The translations under genes were made by a program, and so were the position numbers. The notes under the pieces were generated by a model. It worked only from the letters and a program-made list of their open reading frames with translations. It did not search any database and was not told where the DNA came from. From Colwellia sp. PAMC 20917 (GTDB taxonomy: Bacteria; Pseudomonadota; Gammaproteobacteria; Enterobacterales; Alteromonadaceae), in contig NZ_CP014944.1 in assembly GCF_001767295.1 (NCBI RefSeq), forward strand, positions 3,658,001 through 3,722,000: a stretch of DNA of 64,000 nt. Reading direction: 5' to 3'. Positions 45,218 through 54,999 of this stretch are shown here, in pieces (position 1 is the first letter of the stretch; every line of letters begins with the position of its first letter).

Positions 45218-45659
45218 TTGTGTTTATAGAAATTACTTGACCGCCATTATGATATTTATTGGTATCAGTGGCTGTTTTTCTGTATTATTCGGCGCTTGGT
45301 TTGCTCATGCTGGGGCAAATTTGCCAAATGAAGTACAATCACGCCTTGCCAATGCATTGCAATATCAATTTTTTCATACTATAGCACTACTTACCGTGGC
45401 CATTTGGTTACAAGTTCTAATGAGTAAGCGTCATGGCGCTAAAGTAATTAATCTTTTATATTTATCAGCAAGCTTTTTTATAGCCGGGATTTTATTTTTT
45501 AGTGGTGTTTTGTATATAAAAACATTTTTTGATTTTACTGTTATTGGAAAAATAGTTCCCTTTGGTGGTATATCATTTGCGCTGGGTTGGTTGTGTATCA
45601 GCTGGGCGGGAATTAATAGTACTCTGTGTACTTTAAACACAGACCAAGATCGTTTGTAG
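45192..45659 (+). CDS. ygdD: DUF423 membrane protein YgdD
   Basis: A protein of about 155 residues with four hydrophobic segments and the DUF423 signatures GAWFAHAGAN, NALQYQFFHTIALL and the late PFGGISFALGWL. The ATG at 45192 is chosen over the adjacent TTG at 45189; another ATG at 45207 is possible. It overlaps the upstream hydrolase gene by about 25 bases. In E. coli ygdD also lies between gcvA and rlmM. No biochemical role is known. Confidence 0.88.
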   Translation: MSINQMKHSCVYRNYLTAIMIFIGISGCFSVLFGAWFAHAGANLPNEVQSRLANALQYQFFHTIALLTVAIWLQVLMSKRHGAKVINLLYLSASFFIAGILFFSGVLYIKTFFDFTVIGKIVPFGGISFALGWLCISWAGINSTLCTLNTDQDRL

Positions 45660-45670
45660 GTAAATTAGTT

Positions 45671-46759
45671 ATGACCTCTATTATATTATATTGTCGCCCA
45701 GGCTTTGAAAAAGAGTGTGGTGCAGAAATCCAAGAAAAAGCCGCGTGGAATGAAGTGTTTGGCTATTTACAGCTCACTAAAAACGAAGGTTTAGTCTATT
45801 TTCATTTAAACAATCCTCAAGACGGTGAAGTTTTAATGGAAAAAATCCCATTGCGCCGTCTGATATTCGCTCGTGATTGGTTTGTTACCGTAACAGATAA
45901 AATTGATTTACCTGATTACAATCGTGTTGAAGCTATTACCGAAGTTTTAGGTACCGAATGGCAATATGCTGATTTACGGATGGAAATGCTCGACACAAAC
46001 GAAGGTAAAGAACTTTCAAAATTCTGTCGTAAGCTGTCTGTACCGCTTCGCCAGGCATTACGTAAGAATAAAATTCTTATGGAAAAAGGTGATAACGATG
46101 GCGCTATCTTACATGGTCTTTTTCTAAGTGGTAAAGAAGCTATTTTTGGTTTTTCATTAGCCGATAATAGCTCTGTTTATACTATGGGTATTCCAAGGTT
46201 GAAGTTTCCAAGCGCTTCACCGAGCCGTTCAACATTAAAATTAGATGAAGCTTTTCTACACTTTGTACCTCGCGATGAGTGGGACGAACGTTTAACATCA
46301 GGTCTTAAAGCCGTTGATTTAGGCGCTGCTCCTGGTGGTTGGACATATCAATTAGTACGTCGTGGTATGATGGTGACAGCTATTGATAATGGCGCTATGG
46401 CTGAGTCATTAATGGATACAGGGCAAGTTAAGCATCGTATGATGGACGGTTTTAAATATGTACCGATGAAGCAAAATGTTCATTGGTTAGTATGTGACAT
46501 GATCGAAAAACCTCAGCGCGTTGCTAAGCTAATGGCTGAGTGGTTATTAAAAGGTTACTGTAAAGAAGCTATATTTAATTTAAAGTTGCCAATGAAAGGC
46601 CGTTATCAGGAAGTCACTAACGACTTACAAATACTTAAAGATGCTTTTAGTGAGCATAAAGTGAAGTATGAACTCTACGCTAAGCATCTTTATTATGACC
46701 GTGAAGAAATAACTGTTCATGCAAGATTATTATCTCCACCGCCAATGAAAGAAGAATAG
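45671..46759 (+). CDS. rlmM: 23S rRNA 2'-O-ribose C2498 methyltransferase
   Basis: A protein of about 362 residues that methylates C2498 of 23S rRNA before ribosome assembly. An N-terminal THUMP-like domain (about 1-170) precedes a Rossmann methyltransferase with the SAM-binding motif DLGAAPGGWTYQLVRRG and catalytic residues in the WLVCDMIEKP and NLKLPMKGRY segments. The ATG at 45671 (MTSIILYCRPGF) is the family start; upstream extension to 45626 overlaps ygdD and is unlikely. A terminator follows. Confidence 0.95.
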   Translation: MTSIILYCRPGFEKECGAEIQEKAAWNEVFGYLQLTKNEGLVYFHLNNPQDGEVLMEKIPLRRLIFARDWFVTVTDKIDLPDYNRVEAITEVLGTEWQYADLRMEMLDTNEGKELSKFCRKLSVPLRQALRKNKILMEKGDNDGAILHGLFLSGKEAIFGFSLADNSSVYTMGIPRLKFPSASPSRSTLKLDEAFLHFVPRDEWDERLTSGLKAVDLGAAPGGWTYQLVRRGMMVTAIDNGAMAESLMDTGQVKHRMMDGFKYVPMKQNVHWLVCDMIEKPQRVAKLMAEWLLKGYCKEAIFNLKLPMKGRYQEVTNDLQILKDAFSEHKVKYELYAKHLYYDREEITVHARLLSPPPMKEE

Positions 46760-46777
46760 TACGACTCTTCTTGCATT

Positions 46778-46804
46778 AAAAAACCGACGTAATGTCGGTT
46801 TTTT
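46778..46804 (+). terminator. Bidirectional terminator between rlmM and isocitrate dehydrogenase
   Basis: The stem aaaaccgac / gtcggtttt with loop gtaat has an A run before it and a T run after it. It can end both convergent transcripts. Confidence 0.9.
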
Positions 46805-46852
46805 AATGTCTGTTACAAGCAGGTCTTTATAACAACTTCTAACCCGTTAGGT

Positions 46853-47860
46853 TTATAAGCGTTCTAATACCGCTTGGGTAAAATCAGTGGTGCCGTGAGT
46901 GCCGCCTAAATCGCGAGTCGTTCTATCACCTGTAGCAATAACATCTGTAATTGCATTACGGATCTTACTGGCTTTATCACCCATGTTTAAATATTCAAGC
47001 ATTTGAATAGCGGCTAATATCACTGAGGTAGGGTTAGCTAAGTTTTTGCCTGCAATATCTGGTGCACTACCATGCACGGCTTCAAAAATAGCGCAGTCGC
47101 CACCAATGTTAGCGCCAGGAGCCATACCTAAGCCACCAACTAATCCTGCACACAAGTCAGATAAAATATCACCAAATAAGTTGGTTGTGACAATGACATC
47201 GAATTGCTCTGGGTTCATCACTAATTGCATACAACAATTATCAACGATCATTTCTGTCGATTCTATTTGTGGATAGCGGGCAGCAACCTCACGTGCAACT
47301 TTTAAAAACAAGCCAGAAGTTGATTTTAAAATATTCGCTTTATGAACAGCTGTTACTTTTTTTCTACCTTCTTTGATAGCCGTTTCATAGGCAAAAGTAA
47401 GAATGCGTTCAGCACCTTCACGGGTAATTAAACTTTTTGCTTCAGCAACTTCGCCATCATCAGACAATATTTGTCCTAAGCCTGAATACATACCTTCGGT
47501 GTTTTCACGTACCGTTATGATGTTTATGTCTTCGTAGCGGGCTTTAGTGCCTTTAAACGATATTACAGGACGAACATTTGCGTAGAGTTGGAAATGCTTA
47601 CGCAAAGTAACATTGATCGAAGTAAAGCCTTCGCCAACTGGCGTGGTAAGTGGACCTTTAAGGGCGATTTTATTTTTTTGAATAAGCGCTAAGGTACTTT
47701 CTGGGATCAAGTCACCATGATTTTCAAGAGCAGTAAGACCGGCGTCAGCATATTCATATGCAAAATCACATCCGGCTTTGTCTAGTATTTTAATTGTAGC
47801 ATCGATAATATCGGGACCAATGCCATCGCCGGGGATCACTGTTATGGTTTGTGTAGCCAT
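46853..47860 (-). CDS. NAD-dependent isocitrate dehydrogenase
   Basis: A protein of about 335 residues of the isocitrate/isopropylmalate dehydrogenase family. ITVIPGDGIGPDII opens the fold. The substrate loop GFTSINVTLRKHFQLYANVRP carries the Ser and Arg ligands. ITVRENTEGMYSG and the metal-binding DCCMQ/NLFGDILSD region follow, and HGSAPDIAGKN is the cofactor loop; its GSAPDIAG form without the NADP-specific Lys/Tyr pattern favours NAD. ATG at 47860 has AAAGG 8 bases upstream, preferred over the extension to 47875. It is shorter than the E. coli NADP enzyme (416 residues). Confidence 0.88.
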   Translation of the reverse strand: MATQTITVIPGDGIGPDIIDATIKILDKAGCDFAYEYADAGLTALENHGDLIPESTLALIQKNKIALKGPLTTPVGEGFTSINVTLRKHFQLYANVRPVISFKGTKARYEDINIITVRENTEGMYSGLGQILSDDGEVAEAKSLITREGAERILTFAYETAIKEGRKKVTAVHKANILKSTSGLFLKVAREVAARYPQIESTEMIVDNCCMQLVMNPEQFDVIVTTNLFGDILSDLCAGLVGGLGMAPGANIGGDCAIFEAVHGSAPDIAGKNLANPTSVILAAIQMLEYLNMGDKASKIRNAITDVIATGDRTTRDLGGTHGTTDFTQAVLERL

Positions 47861-48064
47861 TTTTCTGCCTTTCAAAAGAGTTTGTCAAATTAGGAAACGG
47901 GTGCTGTTATAGCACGCGGTACTTATGTAATCTAGGATAAAACCTTTCAGGCACCCTACATCGTTTGGTTTTACCTGATTGTGTTTTATAGTTGTTAGTA
48001 TAAAGGATCGTTTATTAAAACGTTATTAGACTTTTGTTTTATTAAAGCTGCTTTCAGCGTTAGT

Positions 48065-48442
48065 TTATAGTTGCTGAAACTGTTCGTAAGCTGTGTTGCC
48101 AATAGCGATAAGTGAGCCATTTTTAAATAAAAGTGCGGTACATTCGTCTTGGGTAGTAAATCCATCCGATTTAACGTGTTGAGTACGATAAAATGTCACT
48201 TGAAAACTGTTTTCATTAACTTTTTTCGCCTCTGTTATATCTGGGCTGCCTAATTCTTCTATCGCTTGGTCGAAATTAAACTTTTCTAAGGTTAATTTAC
48301 CTATGTATTGCTTGTTATATGATTCGCGATCACCCCATTCCATATCAGATGGACTGTCATCATAAAAGTTTACCACTAGGGCAACAAAAACACCGTAAAT
48401 GGCTAATGCGATTAAGATACGAGAGATGACTTTCTTATTCAT
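48065..48442 (-). CDS. DUF3192 protein, membrane-anchored
   Basis: A 125-residue protein with one N-terminal transmembrane helix (about 5-25) and a periplasmic domain. The DUF3192 pattern is visible: an initial WGDRESYNKQYIGKL phrase, a helix FDQAIEELGSPDI, FQVTFYRTQHVKSDGFTTQ and DECTALLFKNGSLIAIG. A second member of the same family, as a lipoprotein, lies at 54616-54999. The domain resembles SmpA/BamE-like small beta-alpha modules in outline, but the function is not known. Confidence 0.78.
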   Translation of the reverse strand: MNKKVISRILIALAIYGVFVALVVNFYDDSPSDMEWGDRESYNKQYIGKLTLEKFNFDQAIEELGSPDITEAKKVNENSFQVTFYRTQHVKSDGFTTQDECTALLFKNGSLIAIGNTAYEQFQQL

Positions 48443-48554
48443 TTATTAAAATTTCCGTTAAATTGTTGATCAATATTGAAAGATGAAGCTTAACAACCGC
48501 TAATTATTTTAGTTAATTTATACAAAGTTTAATACAAATATTTTGTTCACCCCC

Positions 48555-49355
48555 CTAAGAATAAAGGCGAATATCTTTCAAATTAAAGCCCAGTGGTATG
48601 TCTTTTTTGAGCGTAATAAGCTCTTGGCTGAGTGCAATTTGTTCTTTATGTTCAGCAAGCTTATTGGCTAATGTTGCTTTAATATCAGTTGCTTCAAGTA
48701 TACTTTTTAATGAGCCATACTGATTTAATAACTGTGCAGCAGTGACTTGTCCAATCCCCGCAACCCCTGGAATCTTATTGGTATTGTCACCGGTTAATGT
48801 CCATAAATCCATAAGCTGTTGTGGCTTAACATTGAATTTACTTAGTACAAAGTTAGTATCAAGATGGCGACGATTAAAGTGATCATAAACGCCGATATGT
48901 GGACCCAGTAATGAGAGAAAGCCTTTATCTGTCGAAACGATCGTGACATTTTGATCTTTTAATGCCATTTTTACTGCCAATGTTGCAATGATATCGTCAG
49001 CTTCATCTTCTTCTGGTATTAATGAATCGACTTGTTGCTTCATTAACTCATCTTGAATATCAGGAAGGCTGGCAGCCAAATGCGCTGCCATTTTTTTTCT
49101 GCCTTTCTTATAATCAGGGAATAGTTCGTAACGCCAACAAGGCTTTTCACTATCAAATACCGCTAAAACATGACTAGGTTGTAGATGTGCAAGTATTTTT
49201 GTTAACGCTTGTCCGCAAGCGATCTGGGTATTAAACAGGACTTGTTGTTTGGTGTTTTCTGCAAGCTCGTTATTAAAAAGAAAAGGACGCTCTTGTACTG
49301 CGTATATTCTCCTAATTAAATTCAACGCATCAATTAATACAAGATGTGCGGACAT
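48555..49355 (-). CDS. xni: Flap endonuclease Xni (exonuclease IX)
   Basis: A 266-residue FEN-family nuclease related to the 5'-nuclease domain of DNA polymerase I. The acidic metal-binding residues are visible in LIDALNLIRR, VFDSEKP, PEEDEADDIIATLA and VSTDKGF. The helix-hairpin-helix region is TGDNTNKIPGVAGIGQVTAAQLL. As in E. coli Xni, the set of downstream acidic residues is reduced relative to full exonucleases (TGDNTNK rather than GDxSDN). It lies 10 bases after ppnN in the same direction. Confidence 0.93.
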   Translation of the reverse strand: MSAHLVLIDALNLIRRIYAVQERPFLFNNELAENTKQQVLFNTQIACGQALTKILAHLQPSHVLAVFDSEKPCWRYELFPDYKKGRKKMAAHLAASLPDIQDELMKQQVDSLIPEEDEADDIIATLAVKMALKDQNVTIVSTDKGFLSLLGPHIGVYDHFNRRHLDTNFVLSKFNVKPQQLMDLWTLTGDNTNKIPGVAGIGQVTAAQLLNQYGSLKSILEATDIKATLANKLAEHKEQIALSQELITLKKDIPLGFNLKDIRLYS

Positions 49356-49365
49356 TCATTTACCC

Positions 49366-50709
49366 TTAAATTACTTTATAGCATGGTATATATTTACTGC
49401 CAGGTAGTTTCATTCGCTGTTGCTCAACAAATGACGCCAGTAAATTATCCATTAGTTTCATTATTTTTTTATCGCCAGATATTTCAAAGGGACCATTCTC
49501 TCTGATCGCTTTAATACCCTGCGATTTTACGTTACCCGCTACTATAGCAGAAAAAATACGGCGTAAGTTTGCTGCTAATGTCGCTTTGTCTAAATCATAG
49601 TTAATTGGCAGGTTAGCAATGTTCTCGTGCGTAGGTTCAAATGGCTGTTGAAAGTCGGGCTCAATCACTAAAGACCAGTTAAAATGGAAAGCATCACCCG
49701 TTTTTTTGCGATAAGTGATGACTTCATTTAATTTATGACGCATGGCTTTAGCCACTGCAATTGGGTCATCAACAATAATTTCATAAAGATTTTGTGCTTT
49801 TTCACCTAAAGTTGCGCCAATAAAGCGATCAATTTGAATAAAGTATTCTGCGCTCTCTTTAGGCCCAGTCAAAATAATAGGTAATTTTTGAGCTTCATTT
49901 TTGCTATTAAGCATAATACCTAAAATATAAAGCAATTCTTCGGCGGTTCCTGCGCCCCCAGGGAAAATAACAATACCATGTGACATTCGAACAAACGCTT
50001 CTAAGCGTTTTTCGATATCAGGCATGATAACTAATTCATTAACGATAGGATTAGGTGGCTCAGCCGCAATAATACTTGGTTCTGTTAAACCAATATAACG
50101 ACCGTCTTTATTACGCTGTTTTGCATGAGCTATAGTTGCTCCTTTCATTGGACCTTTCATTGCACCTGGGCCACAGCCTGTACAGATATTAAAGCCTCGC
50201 AGGCCTAATTGATAACCCACTTCCTTAGTGTACTTGTACTCATTATCGTTTATAGAATGACCACCCCAACAAGTAACCAGATTAGGATCGCTTTCAGGGA
50301 TAATAACATTCGCATTTCGTAAAATATCAAACGTGAGATCTGTTATTTGCTGAGTATGTTTAGCATCGGATTGGTATCGATTATGGGTAAAAAGAATATC
50401 GCGTAACACCGCTGATAACAGCTCTTGTATACCTTTTATTATTTTACCATCAACGAAGGCATCACCGGGTGGGTTTGTTAAAGCTAATTTTACCCCACGT
50501 TCACGGCGTAGAACTTGTATCTCAAAATCTTGAAATTTTTGATATATTTGTTCGGCATCATCGGTATGGCTGCCGGCATTTAATACGGCGAGTGAACAAT
50601 TTCGATAGACTTGATAAGTTTTACTGTTCGCTGATTTTTGAAGTTGCTCTATTTCTGATTGCGAGAGCAGGTTCATATTGCCAACAGGATTTATTTGCGT
50701 ATTCATCAT
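49366..50709 (-). CDS. ppnN: Nucleotide 5'-monophosphate nucleosidase PpnN
   Basis: A 447-residue member of the LOG/lysine-decarboxylase-like family that cleaves purine and pyrimidine mononucleotides to base and ribose 5-phosphate, and in E. coli is activated by (p)ppGpp. The catalytic motif [14 protein letters not shown] is present, with the upstream phosphate-binding [16 protein letters not shown] and PGGxGT signature. N- and C-terminal extensions beyond the LOG core are those of YgdH/PpnN. It precedes xni by 10 bases; the serine-catabolic genes that separate them in E. coli are absent. Confidence 0.94.
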   Translation of the reverse strand: MMNTQINPVGNMNLLSQSEIEQLQKSANSKTYQVYRNCSLAVLNAGSHTDDAEQIYQKFQDFEIQVLRRERGVKLALTNPPGDAFVDGKIIKGIQELLSAVLRDILFTHNRYQSDAKHTQQITDLTFDILRNANVIIPESDPNLVTCWGGHSINDNEYKYTKEVGYQLGLRGFNICTGCGPGAMKGPMKGATIAHAKQRNKDGRYIGLTEPSIIAAEPPNPIVNELVIMPDIEKRLEAFVRMSHGIVIFPGGAGTAEELLYILGIMLNSKNEAQKLPIILTGPKESAEYFIQIDRFIGATLGEKAQNLYEIIVDDPIAVAKAMRHKLNEVITYRKKTGDAFHFNWSLVIEPDFQQPFEPTHENIANLPINYDLDKATLAANLRRIFSAIVAGNVKSQGIKAIRENGPFEISGDKKIMKLMDNLLASFVEQQRMKLPGSKYIPCYKVI

Positions 50710-50811
50710 TGAGCTCCTTCAGAAAAATGTAAAGCTAATAACTTGAAACGTGCCAAGGTTATTAGCTTTTTATGGGTAATTGCAGGAATAAACGGAATTT
50801 TTAGACGATAT

Positions 50812-52410
50812 TTATAGGTAAACAACGTTGTTTTTGCCCTTCTCTTTGGCTTGATAAAGTGCACCATCTGCTCGTTCAAAAGCCATATGGACATTATCAT
50901 CTTGTTTGATATGTGTAACACCAATAGAAATGGTGATGGTCACTTTATTACTTTTAAATTTAAAGGGTAATTTTGCGACTTGTAAGCGCAGTCGGTTAAG
51001 TTTATCAATTAAGTTTTCTTGATTGGTACCAGAGAATACGAGTACAAACTCTTCACCGCCATAACGTGCAATAAATGCGTCACTACCTATGTGTTTTTTT
51101 AAGGTACTAGAAATGACTTGTAAGGTTTTATCGCCAGCAGTGTGGCCGTAGGTATCATTAATACGCTTAAAGTTATCAAGGTCCATAACCACAATAGCCA
51201 AGTCGAAATTTTTATTATGAAAACGCACCATTTCTCTAGCGAAGTATTCATCAAATGCGGCGCGATTGTTGAGCTTAGTTAAGGCGTCTTGTAAGCTTCT
51301 GGCTTGTTGTTCTTGAATGCGTTTTTCAAAGTTTCGGCTTTGTCTTTCTAATAATTCGACCTTTTCAGTCATGGACGATAATTGACCGTGTAAAGCATCT
51401 TGTTGTTCACGTTCAAAGGTTGTTTTCTTTACAAGTGTACTGGCTATAAGTTTTAACTTAGCATTAATATCAACTTTAATATCCGCTAAAGACGTGGCTT
51501 TATCTAAACCATTAGCCATATCTACAATCTGTTTTTGCAACTGTTCATTTAATAAACCATGTTGTGATTGAGATTCTTTGCAACTGTTTAGTGTTGTTTT
51601 TACTGCGAACTGCACCGTTGTTAAGGTTTCGCTTAATGTTGAAAGAAATACTTTTGCAGTATTTCTTTCTTCGTTTAAATCTTCAATGATCACATCAAAT
51701 ACGGCCAATAAATTGTCCAGTAAGTTGTTGTTTGATATGCCTTCATTGAGCTGAGACTTAATCACAGCAATATCTTTTGCATGTTTATCTGAGACAACTA
51801 AGTCGGCAATAATTGTTTCAAAACGAGCGATGTATTTCAGCTCGGCATCGTTATTAACTTCAACCGTTTTTGTTGTTAAGTTCTGTTGTCCTAATAATCC
51901 CCCCACAGGAGCAGCGTCAATAAATTTTGCTGCTAAGGCGTCATCGTAAAAGGTTAATAACTGACTTAACAAGGGAACATATTGTATAACAGCATCTTTG
52001 GGATCTTTTGACTCCGTGATTAAACTACGTAACTTACGTCGTAAGTCAGCAGGTAAACCATTGATTTTTTGCAAAGCTAAACCAGCGATATGGAATCTTT
52101 CGTGCAATTGGTTAAGATTTGAAATGTTTATTTGAGATTGCTGTTGTAGTAAAAGTGAAGTTTCGGCTATGTGTGCTTGAATGTCAGCAAGTGGCGCCGA
52201 CTGTTTGAGTAAAAGTCGTAACTTAGCCAACTTATTATCTAACGTAATATCCATGCCTTTGCATACAAGAGAAAGCTTTTCAATAAAGTTTATTAACAGT
52301 GAAGACTGTGAATTTAGATCTTTTTCTACGTCGGCACGTGAAGTAATGGCGAGTTCGAGTTTTTTCTTCAGTAATGTTATTTCTTTGTTGGCGGCTGGGT
52401 TGTTGCTCAT
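50812..52410 (-). CDS. Diguanylate cyclase with long coiled-coil N-terminus
   Basis: A protein of about 532 residues. Residues 1-350 are helical and Lys/Glu/Gln-rich, without membrane segments, and end in a coiled coil just before the catalytic domain. The GGDEF domain has DALTKLNNRAAFDEYF, DLDNFKRINDTYGH and the active-site GGEEF. The product-inhibition I-site (RxxD about five residues before GGEEF) is not conserved (GSDAFIARYGGEEF). ATG at 52410 with GGAAG upstream is preferred over the extension to 52506. It makes cyclic-di-GMP in the cytoplasm. Confidence 0.9.
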   Translation of the reverse strand: MSNNPAANKEITLLKKKLELAITSRADVEKDLNSQSSLLINFIEKLSLVCKGMDITLDNKLAKLRLLLKQSAPLADIQAHIAETSLLLQQQSQINISNLNQLHERFHIAGLALQKINGLPADLRRKLRSLITESKDPKDAVIQYVPLLSQLLTFYDDALAAKFIDAAPVGGLLGQQNLTTKTVEVNNDAELKYIARFETIIADLVVSDKHAKDIAVIKSQLNEGISNNNLLDNLLAVFDVIIEDLNEERNTAKVFLSTLSETLTTVQFAVKTTLNSCKESQSQHGLLNEQLQKQIVDMANGLDKATSLADIKVDINAKLKLIASTLVKKTTFEREQQDALHGQLSSMTEKVELLERQSRNFEKRIQEQQARSLQDALTKLNNRAAFDEYFAREMVRFHNKNFDLAIVVMDLDNFKRINDTYGHTAGDKTLQVISSTLKKHIGSDAFIARYGGEEFVLVFSGTNQENLIDKLNRLRLQVAKLPFKFKSNKVTITISIGVTHIKQDDNVHMAFERADGALYQAKEKGKNNVVYL

Positions 52411-52594
52411 AAAAAACTGTCTTCCGTAAAGTACTTTATCGGCTAATGGACTTGATAAATTTGCATTGAGTATAGCTAAATATAGTTCATATAAAAATGA
52501 ACACACTTTTAAATTATATGACTTAATAGTAAACCTAAGATGCTAAAAAGTCAGCATTGATAATGATTTATAATTAATTTAACTCAAATAATGT

Positions 52595-53458
52595 TTATTG
52601 TCTTAGTGTTCTTCCTGTTGGTGCATGTAAGGTAGAGGTCGATCGAAATGGGTTTATGTCTAACCCGCCTCGTCTCGTGTAGCGCGCAAAAACAGTCAAC
52701 TCAGTCACTTGACAATATTTCTTTAAATCACAATATATTCTTTCAACACATTGTTCGTGAAATTCATTATGTTGCCTAAATGATATTAAGTAAGCTAGCA
52801 AAGCGCTCGGTGAAATTTTTTGACCACTGTAGTGAATATAAATGCTTGCCCAATCGGGTTGGTTAGTAATTAAACAGTTAGATTTTAATAAATGGCTGAC
52901 TAAAGATTCATTCTTGACCGTTTCCCCTGCAATATTTGCATTGTTGAGCAGCGTTGGATCAAGTTGATAGTTATCAATATCAAGTTCAACATCATCTATA
53001 CATAGGGTGTTTTCAGAAAAAATTTGATGATTTATTTCCAGTGCAGGGCAATTATCAACAGGAAATAGCTTTACGCCTGCTTTGCCTTCAGCGGTATTGG
53101 ATAGATCTTTAATTAAGCAATCTTCAACCGCTTGCCAAGATGAAAACCGACTCTGATTAAAGCTATTTAAATACAATTTAAATGACTTAGACTCAACTAT
53201 GTTAGTGCTGGTGCAAGGAAAACGAAATTCTGCAACAGCAACAACGGGTTTACCTGTGCTATTGAGCCACGAAAGTTCATAGGCATACCAGACATCTTCG
53301 CCAATAAAGGGTAAGCTTTCAGCGTGAATAGCTAAACTGTCTCTATTTAAAGTTCGAGGTACCGCTTGCAAGAGTTCTGGGTTATATTCACTGCAATAAT
53401 TAGTGGCTTTTCCAAGTGTTAATTGGCTTAATACTTTTGCGTTTTTATAATTTGTCAT
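52595..53458 (-). CDS. queF: NADPH-dependent preQ0 reductase QueF
   Basis: A 287-residue enzyme that reduces 7-cyano-7-deazaguanine to preQ1 in queuosine synthesis. It is the long two-domain (YqcD) form: the N-terminal tunnelling-fold half has ESKSFKLYLNSFNQ (QueF motif) and the C-terminal half has the catalytic Cys in SNCLITNQPDWASI and the FHEQCVERIYCDL helix with substrate-binding Glu. The end RRGGLDINPFRST is conserved. It is divergent from syd across 60 bases, as in E. coli. Confidence 0.95.
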   Translation of the reverse strand: MTNYKNAKVLSQLTLGKATNYCSEYNPELLQAVPRTLNRDSLAIHAESLPFIGEDVWYAYELSWLNSTGKPVVAVAEFRFPCTSTNIVESKSFKLYLNSFNQSRFSSWQAVEDCLIKDLSNTAEGKAGVKLFPVDNCPALEINHQIFSENTLCIDDVELDIDNYQLDPTLLNNANIAGETVKNESLVSHLLKSNCLITNQPDWASIYIHYSGQKISPSALLAYLISFRQHNEFHEQCVERIYCDLKKYCQVTELTVFARYTRRGGLDINPFRSTSTLHAPTGRTLRQ

Positions 53459-53519
53459 ACAATGGCTAGTTTAGTCTATTGGCTATTTGTCGTTACATTT
53501 TAAAGGATCTTTTTAACAG

Positions 53520-54080
53520 ATGAAATCATCACCATGCGAGTTAATGCAATCTTTATCATTATTTTCACAAAAATATTTATCACAATACCAAGAACGTTAC
53601 CAGCATTTACCGCTTATAGAAAAAGACGAACAATGGCCTTCTCCATGTTTATCAGATGATTATGATGAAAATCATCAATATTGGCAGCCTTGTGAAATAA
53701 GCGACCCGATTAACTTTGATAATGTTGAAAAAGCGTTAGAAATAACAATACACGCGGATTTTAAAACCTATTTCACCAGTTTGTACAGCGACACCTTAGA
53801 TGCAAGCTGTGAGGAAGGCGCTTTATCACTACTTTTTGCTTGGAGCAAAGATGACTTCCAACGTTTACAAGAGAATGTGATAGGGCATATATTAATGAAG
53901 CAGAAATTAAAGCAACCATTAACTTTATTTTTTGCCTTGACCGACGACGATAATATGATTTTAAGTGTCAACAATGACAACGGGGAGATCTGGGTCGAAA
54001 AAGTAGGTGCTAAAGCGCATAAGAAAGTGGCCGACTCATTGGTTAGCTTTATTAATATGCTCAGCCCTAGGATTCCTTAA
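53520..54080 (+). CDS. syd: SecY-interacting protein Syd
   Basis: A 186-residue peripheral cytoplasmic protein that binds SecY and helps monitor translocon integrity in E. coli. Recognisable phrases are WPSPC near residue 40, the WQPCEI block, DFKTYFTSLYSD and a long C-terminal domain ending in SLVSFINMLSPRIP. Acidic overall, as expected for a partner of basic SecY loops. It is divergent from queF. The small convergent gene downstream ends two bases after its stop. Confidence 0.92.
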   Translation: MKSSPCELMQSLSLFSQKYLSQYQERYQHLPLIEKDEQWPSPCLSDDYDENHQYWQPCEISDPINFDNVEKALEITIHADFKTYFTSLYSDTLDASCEEGALSLLFAWSKDDFQRLQENVIGHILMKQKLKQPLTLFFALTDDDNMILSVNNDNGEIWVEKVGAKAHKKVADSLVSFINMLSPRIP

Positions 54081-54081
54081 C

Positions 54082-54408
54082 TTATATTTTTTTTAGGCTA
54101 ATGATCTGGGCTTTTAGCTCTGCTAATTCAGTTTCTATTGGCGCTAATGCCGTTGCTATTGCTTTAGCTATCACCATCTCTATTTCTGGAGAATTCAAGG
54201 CTAGCGTTTGATTTTTTTCAACATGCTTCTCAGTTTCACCGGTTAATGTGATCAGTTTAGGGTCATGGGTCCAATTTCTTAATATTGATATAAGGGTTGG
54301 CAGTGGAACTGGTCTTTTTAGCTTGGTTTTAAGCAAGGCTACCGTTGGCTTTTTACCTTGATTAGCTAATTGATTAGCGATGATTGTTATTTCGTCAGTT
54401 ATGGTCAT
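54082..54408 (-). CDS. Small putative DNA-binding protein (KfrA N-terminal-like)
   Basis: A protein of about 108 residues. The N-terminal half (DEITIIANQLANQGKKPTVA, then LPTLISILRNW) resembles the helix-turn-helix of KfrA-like N-terminal domains. The C-terminal third (APIETELAELKAQIISLKKI) is a short coiled coil for dimerisation. ATG at 54408 is preferred over the TTG at 54429, although neither has a convincing ribosome site. It converges on syd with a one-base gap. DNA binding is inferred from fold resemblance only. Confidence 0.62.
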   Translation of the reverse strand: MTITDEITIIANQLANQGKKPTVALLKTKLKRPVPLPTLISILRNWTHDPKLITLTGETEKHVEKNQTLALNSPEIEMVIAKAIATALAPIETELAELKAQIISLKKI

Positions 54409-54615
54409 AAATTTATAATTACTTGTCAAAGAGGCTATGTTTTAGCGAATATCACAAAATATGTTCGCTGTGTTTACCTGGTTTTTATTTTATTTATATA
54501 TATATCAATATGTTGCCAAGTTGGTTTATCCCTTGCTATTAAGTAAGTTGTAGACCAATAACGTTGTTTAAATTATATAAAATATTTACACATAAAATAT
54601 TAATCAGGGAAACTT

Positions 54616-54999
54616 ATGAAAAAATCAATTATAGCATTACTTATCGCAGCACCTTTAACTTTATCATTAACGGGATGTGTTATTGCTGTTGGTGGCGGTG
54701 ATGAAGGGCATTCAATGTCAACTTCGTTTGGCGATCGTGAATATGAAAACCGTAAGAAAATTGACAAGATTCAATTAAATGCCAGCTATAGTGATGTTAA
54801 GCAAAAGCTAGGGCTTGGCGACTTCAATGAAAAATATCAAATAGACGGTAAAGAAATACAGGTGCTCTTTTATCGTACTCATCGCGTTCACAAAGATGAC
54901 TTAACCACTAAGGACGAGTGTACATATTTACATTTTGTTGATGGTGTTTTATTAGAAACGGGTAATGGTGCAGATTATAGACGCAACATTTCAGGTTAA
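54616..54999 (+). CDS. DUF3192 lipoprotein
   Basis: A 127-residue lipoprotein with signal peptide and lipobox LTGC (Cys about residue 21), a Gly-rich spacer, then the DUF3192 domain: FGDREYENRKKIDKIQL, SYSDVKQKLGLGDF, IQVLFYRTHRVHKDDLTTK and DECTYLHFVDGVLLETG. It aligns along its length with the membrane-anchored protein at 48065-48442, so the two are paralogues. Here the anchor is lipid instead of a helix. Function unknown; envelope localisation is predicted. Confidence 0.85.
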   Translation: MKKSIIALLIAAPLTLSLTGCVIAVGGGDEGHSMSTSFGDREYENRKKIDKIQLNASYSDVKQKLGLGDFNEKYQIDGKEIQVLFYRTHRVHKDDLTTKDECTYLHFVDGVLLETGNGADYRRNISG

